Assembly: GCA_905187655.1 (NCBI GenBank)
Contig: CAJJIV010000048.1
Span: forward strand, 1-7,634
Source: an uncultured Eubacteriales bacterium
Lineage (GTDB): Bacteria > Bacillota > Clostridia > Christensenellales > UBA1242
DNA: 7,634 nt
Reading direction: 5' to 3'
Shown: piece after piece, positions 6,151-7,634 of the stretch
Layout of the letters: each line of letters starts with the position of its first letter
Position numbering within the stretch: position 1 is the first letter of the stretch
Program-made: the position numbers and the translations under genes
The notes under the pieces: model-generated
Database searches by the model: none
What the model was told of the DNA's origin: nothing
Seen by the model: only the letters and a program-made list of their open reading frames with translations

Positions 6151-6199
6151 TCAGTCCTATTTAGTCCCCCTTTTGCATAAATTCAGTCCTAAAATGTCC
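6151..6199. promoter_or_regulatory. Putative operator array: two copies of a 17-bp element, four AGTCC-like half-sites
   Basis: TCAGTCCTATTTAGTCC (6151-6167) and TCAGTCCTAAAATGTCC (6183-6199) match at 13 of 17 positions. Each contains two half-sites, AGTCC/AGTCC and AGTCC/TGTCC, 10 bp apart. The two copies start 32 bp apart, about three helical turns, so all four half-sites face the same side of the DNA. Relative to the proposed lipoprotein start, the copies occupy about -43 to -59 and -75 to -91, where an activator would sit. The adjacent LuxR-type regulator is the obvious candidate to bind here, but this is inference. Confidence 0.55.
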
Positions 6200-6226
6200 T
6201 ATAAACCACATTTTTTGTTATTCAAT

Positions 6227-6257
6227 AAAAAATCCAACAACATAACGCCATTGGATT
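6227..6257 (-). terminator. Rho-independent terminator of the LuxR-type regulator gene
   Basis: The minus-strand transcript forms a hairpin of 7 Watson-Crick pairs (AAUCCAA with UUGGAUU) extended by five mostly G-U pairs to a 3-nt loop (6231-6257), followed by UUUUAUUG. It begins 10 nt after the stop codon of the regulator and separates it from the lipoprotein transcription unit. Confidence 0.75.
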
Positions 6258-6267
6258 GTAATATATG

Positions 6268-7230
6268 TTAAATAAATTTTTTGGCAGTTCTGCACAATTC
6301 TTCCCGATTGGCAACTGCAAGTTTGCTTAGAATGTTTGTAATATTGTTTTTGACAGTGCTGTCGGAGATAAACAAGTTGACTGCAATATCTTTTCGCTTT
6401 TCACCAAGAAGCATATGTTTCAAAATTTCTTTTTCTCTCTTGGTGAGGCTGTTTATTTTTCCCCATTTTTCAAATATTATCGCAATCTGTTCTTCGCTAA
6501 ATTTGTCGTCAAAATCTATTATCGACAAATCGGCAGAATGAGTGCTTTCTTGTTTGTGCGTGCTTATTTTCTTTTCATATTCTCGCAAGATGCCATACAT
6601 AAGTAAAAGTAACATTTCGTTGATAATATACGAAAGGCAAAGAAATTCAAATTGATGTTCAACAAATTGCTCAATAAGCCAAACAAGCATATTGCCAATT
6701 ACAATTACCAACAAAAATATGGCTTGCATTTCGGAATTGGTTTTCTTTTTGAGTACAGAATATGCAATTGTAACAATCATTGTTGTCATATATCCTGCCA
6801 AATACACAAAATATAAATTGTGTAACACTCCATATTCTTTTACTAACCTTGTTCCATCGTTTAAAATTTCAAGAGATACTTCCTTGTAGTAGATAGGCAG
6901 ATATCCTCCAGTGGTCGCAATAAATAGCATAACGAGCCCAATAACAAGTAGTATATAATTAAGAACTTTACTATGTTTTATGTTGCAAACATCTAATATA
7001 AGCATAAACATAAAAAATGGAAGAAACACATTGCCTAAATATGCTATGGAATTGCCAACAAGCGCTAGTGTCAGGCTTTTTGAGATAGAAGTAATAAAAT
7101 AACCAGAATTACAAACAAATATTGATACAAAAATACGCATTATCCACTTGTTTTGCTTTTTATCTACAAAAAAATATCCTACAAGAAAAAGTAAAGATAA
7201 TATGCAAGCAACTCCATAAAATATAGTCAT
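6268..7230 (-). CDS. Membrane-bound LuxR-type transcriptional regulator with seven predicted N-terminal helices
   Basis: A 320-aa one-component regulator. The N-terminal 212 residues contain seven hydrophobic segments at about 4-22, 30-48, 57-79, 89-105, 137-160, 168-187 and 193-212, resembling the 7TM sensor region found on some histidine kinases. A loop of about 30 residues (106-136, ending KEYGVLHNLY) lies between helices four and five. A short linker (213-260) leads to a C-terminal LuxR/GerE helix-turn-helix (262-314) containing LTKREKEILKHMLLGEKRKD, then FISDSTVKNNITNILSKLAV. There is no receiver or kinase domain, so a signal sensed by the membrane part is probably passed directly to the DNA-binding domain. 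The ATG at 7230 follows AGAGGT with 6-nt spacing. It has its own promoter and terminator. The gene next downstream on the same strand is a repeat lipoprotein with an array of repeated sites in its promoter region, its likely target. The usual H in TVKxH is N here. The signal is unknown. Confidence 0.9.
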   Translation of the reverse strand: MTIFYGVACILSLLFLVGYFFVDKKQNKWIMRIFVSIFVCNSGYFITSISKSLTLALVGNSIAYLGNVFLPFFMFMLILDVCNIKHSKVLNYILLVIGLVMLFIATTGGYLPIYYKEVSLEILNDGTRLVKEYGVLHNLYFVYLAGYMTTMIVTIAYSVLKKKTNSEMQAIFLLVIVIGNMLVWLIEQFVEHQFEFLCLSYIINEMLLLLMYGILREYEKKISTHKQESTHSADLSIIDFDDKFSEEQIAIIFEKWGKINSLTKREKEILKHMLLGEKRKDIAVNLFISDSTVKNNITNILSKLAVANREELCRTAKKFI

Positions 7231-7259
7231 AAAAATACCTCTTACTTAATATTTTCTTC

Positions 7260-7268
7260 ATTATAACA
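7260..7268 (-). promoter_or_regulatory. Extended -10 promoter of the LuxR-type regulator gene
   Basis: On the minus strand TGTTATAAT (TG at 7267-7268, TATAAT at 7260-7265) is a consensus extended -10 element. Start is expected near 7253, about 23 nt before the ATG. No good -35 is seen at 16-18 nt spacing (TATGGA or ATGGAA); that region is instead occupied by an inverted repeat. Confidence 0.6.
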
Positions 7269-7281
7269 CAATTTAACAATT

Positions 7282-7298
7282 TTCCATACTTTTTGGAA
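7282..7298. promoter_or_regulatory. Inverted repeat over the -35 region of the regulator gene, possible operator
   Basis: TTCCA (7282-7286) and TGGAA (7294-7298) form a perfect 5-bp inverted repeat with a 7-bp spacer. It covers the place where the -35 box of the regulator promoter should be. This fits binding by a dimeric regulator, perhaps autoregulation, but the arms are short and the repeat differs from the AGTCC half-sites upstream of the lipoprotein gene. Confidence 0.3.
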
Positions 7299-7427
7299 GA
7301 TATTTCTAAAGATCTCTATTTACAAAAGTTTCCAAACTCATCTCGTTTTTGATGCAAGTAGTTGAGATGTGATGGATTTTCTATCTTAGAAACTTCAAAA
7401 TTTACTACTATTCCAAAACAGTCATGT

Positions 7428-7467
7428 AAAAAGAAATACGAAACACTTATTTCTAAATGTTTCGTAT
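7428..7467 (-). terminator. Rho-independent terminator of tRNA-Ser
   Basis: The minus-strand transcript forms a 13-bp stem (7436-7448 with 7455-7467, one U-G pair) with a 6-nt loop, followed by UUCUUUUUA. It begins 11 nt after the encoded CCA end of the tRNA. Confidence 0.85.
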
Positions 7468-7477
7468 GACTCTCCCT

Positions 7478-7568
7478 TGGCGGAGAGTTCGGGATTTGAA
7501 CCCGAGCGACAGTTGCCCGTCCTAAGGCCTTAGCAGGGCCTCCTCTTCGACCTCTTGAGTAACTCTCC
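7478..7568 (-). tRNA. tRNA-Ser(GCU)
   Basis: A 91-nt class II tRNA with encoded CCA (7478-7480) reads AGC/AGU serine codons. The 7-bp acceptor stem GGAGAGT/ACTCTCC is perfect. The anticodon stem AGGCC/GGCCT closes loop CTGCTAA with anticodon GCT. The long variable arm GACGG-GCAA-CTGTC is diagnostic of the serine/leucine/tyrosine class. The T arm is TCGGG-TTCAAAT-CCCGA. The discriminator base is G, as expected for serine. It is transcribed alone, with a -10 box upstream and a terminator downstream. Confidence 0.97.
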
Positions 7569-7608
7569 AAAATTATTAAATTTACGTTGTACACTAAACA
7601 ACAAAAAT

Positions 7609-7614
7609 ATTATA
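7609..7614 (-). promoter_or_regulatory. -10 box of the tRNA-Ser promoter (-35 at or beyond the window edge)
   Basis: TATAAT on the minus strand at 7609-7614 would start transcription near 7602, about 34 nt before the mature tRNA 5' end. A -35 hexamer at 17-nt spacing would fall across the window's right edge, so it cannot be assessed. Confidence 0.5.
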
Positions 7615-7634
7615 ACCTACTAGCAACAATTTTG

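Noticed and set aside
7349..7371. CATCTC and GAGATG arms near 7339-7370 as a regulatory hairpin
   Set aside because: Only 6 bp of stem with a loop of about 19 nt and no U run or conserved feature; chance is the simpler explanation.
7478..7568. tRNA-Ser as an integration (att) site for a mobile element
   Set aside because: No integrase gene and no duplicated tRNA 3' end occur in the window; the only mobile element, the IS3 remnant, lies over 3 kb away and does not use tRNA targets.
7316..7594. 92-codon minus-strand open frame across tRNA-Ser and its terminator
   Set aside because: Its N-terminal half is the tRNA gene read as protein and it crosses a strong terminator. The tail (GIVVNFEVSKIENPSHL...) looks somewhat protein-like and could be a relic, but it has no start or ribosome binding site of its own.

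Overview
The window is low-GC bacterial DNA with standard Shine-Dalgarno sites (AGGAGG, AAGGAG, GAGG), TTGANN/TATAAT-type promoters, hairpin-plus-U terminators, a Gram-positive style lipoprotein and the standard genetic code (Trp is TGG). This points to a low-GC member of the Bacillota (Firmicutes), perhaps an uncultured Clostridia-like lineage. The taxonomic placement is inference from style, not from a marker gene.

Every native gene lies on the minus strand, so the native order runs from the right edge to the left. First comes tRNA-Ser(GCU) with its own -10 box and terminator (7428-7614). Next is a membrane-embedded LuxR-type regulator with seven predicted membrane helices (6268-7230), closed by a strong terminator (6227-6257). 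It is followed by a large secreted lipoprotein made of YDG/MBG-type repeats (4300-6054). The 213-bp gap between these two genes carries an array of four AGTCC-like half-sites on one face of the helix, just upstream of a weak extended -10 promoter for the lipoprotein gene. The likely reading is a one-component sensor controlling a surface lipoprotein.

The middle is interrupted by the only plus-strand element, an IS3-family insertion sequence (3239-4256). It has lost its left end and most of orfA but keeps an intact DDE transposase domain and its right terminal repeat. It sits convergent to the lipoprotein gene and divergent from mscL.

The left part holds three housekeeping-type genes, apparently each with its own promoter: mscL for osmotic-shock release (2385-3119), with an unusually long charged cytoplasmic linker and a terminator; a PlsC-family acyltransferase for phospholipid synthesis (1333-2139), whose real N-terminus appears to lie in another frame upstream; and an iron-containing alcohol dehydrogenase (15-1214). 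No non-genic stretch longer than 300 bases is present. I see no CRISPR array, phage, toxin-antitoxin or defence locus. The most interesting parts are the sensor/lipoprotein pair with its operator array and the split N-terminus of the acyltransferase.
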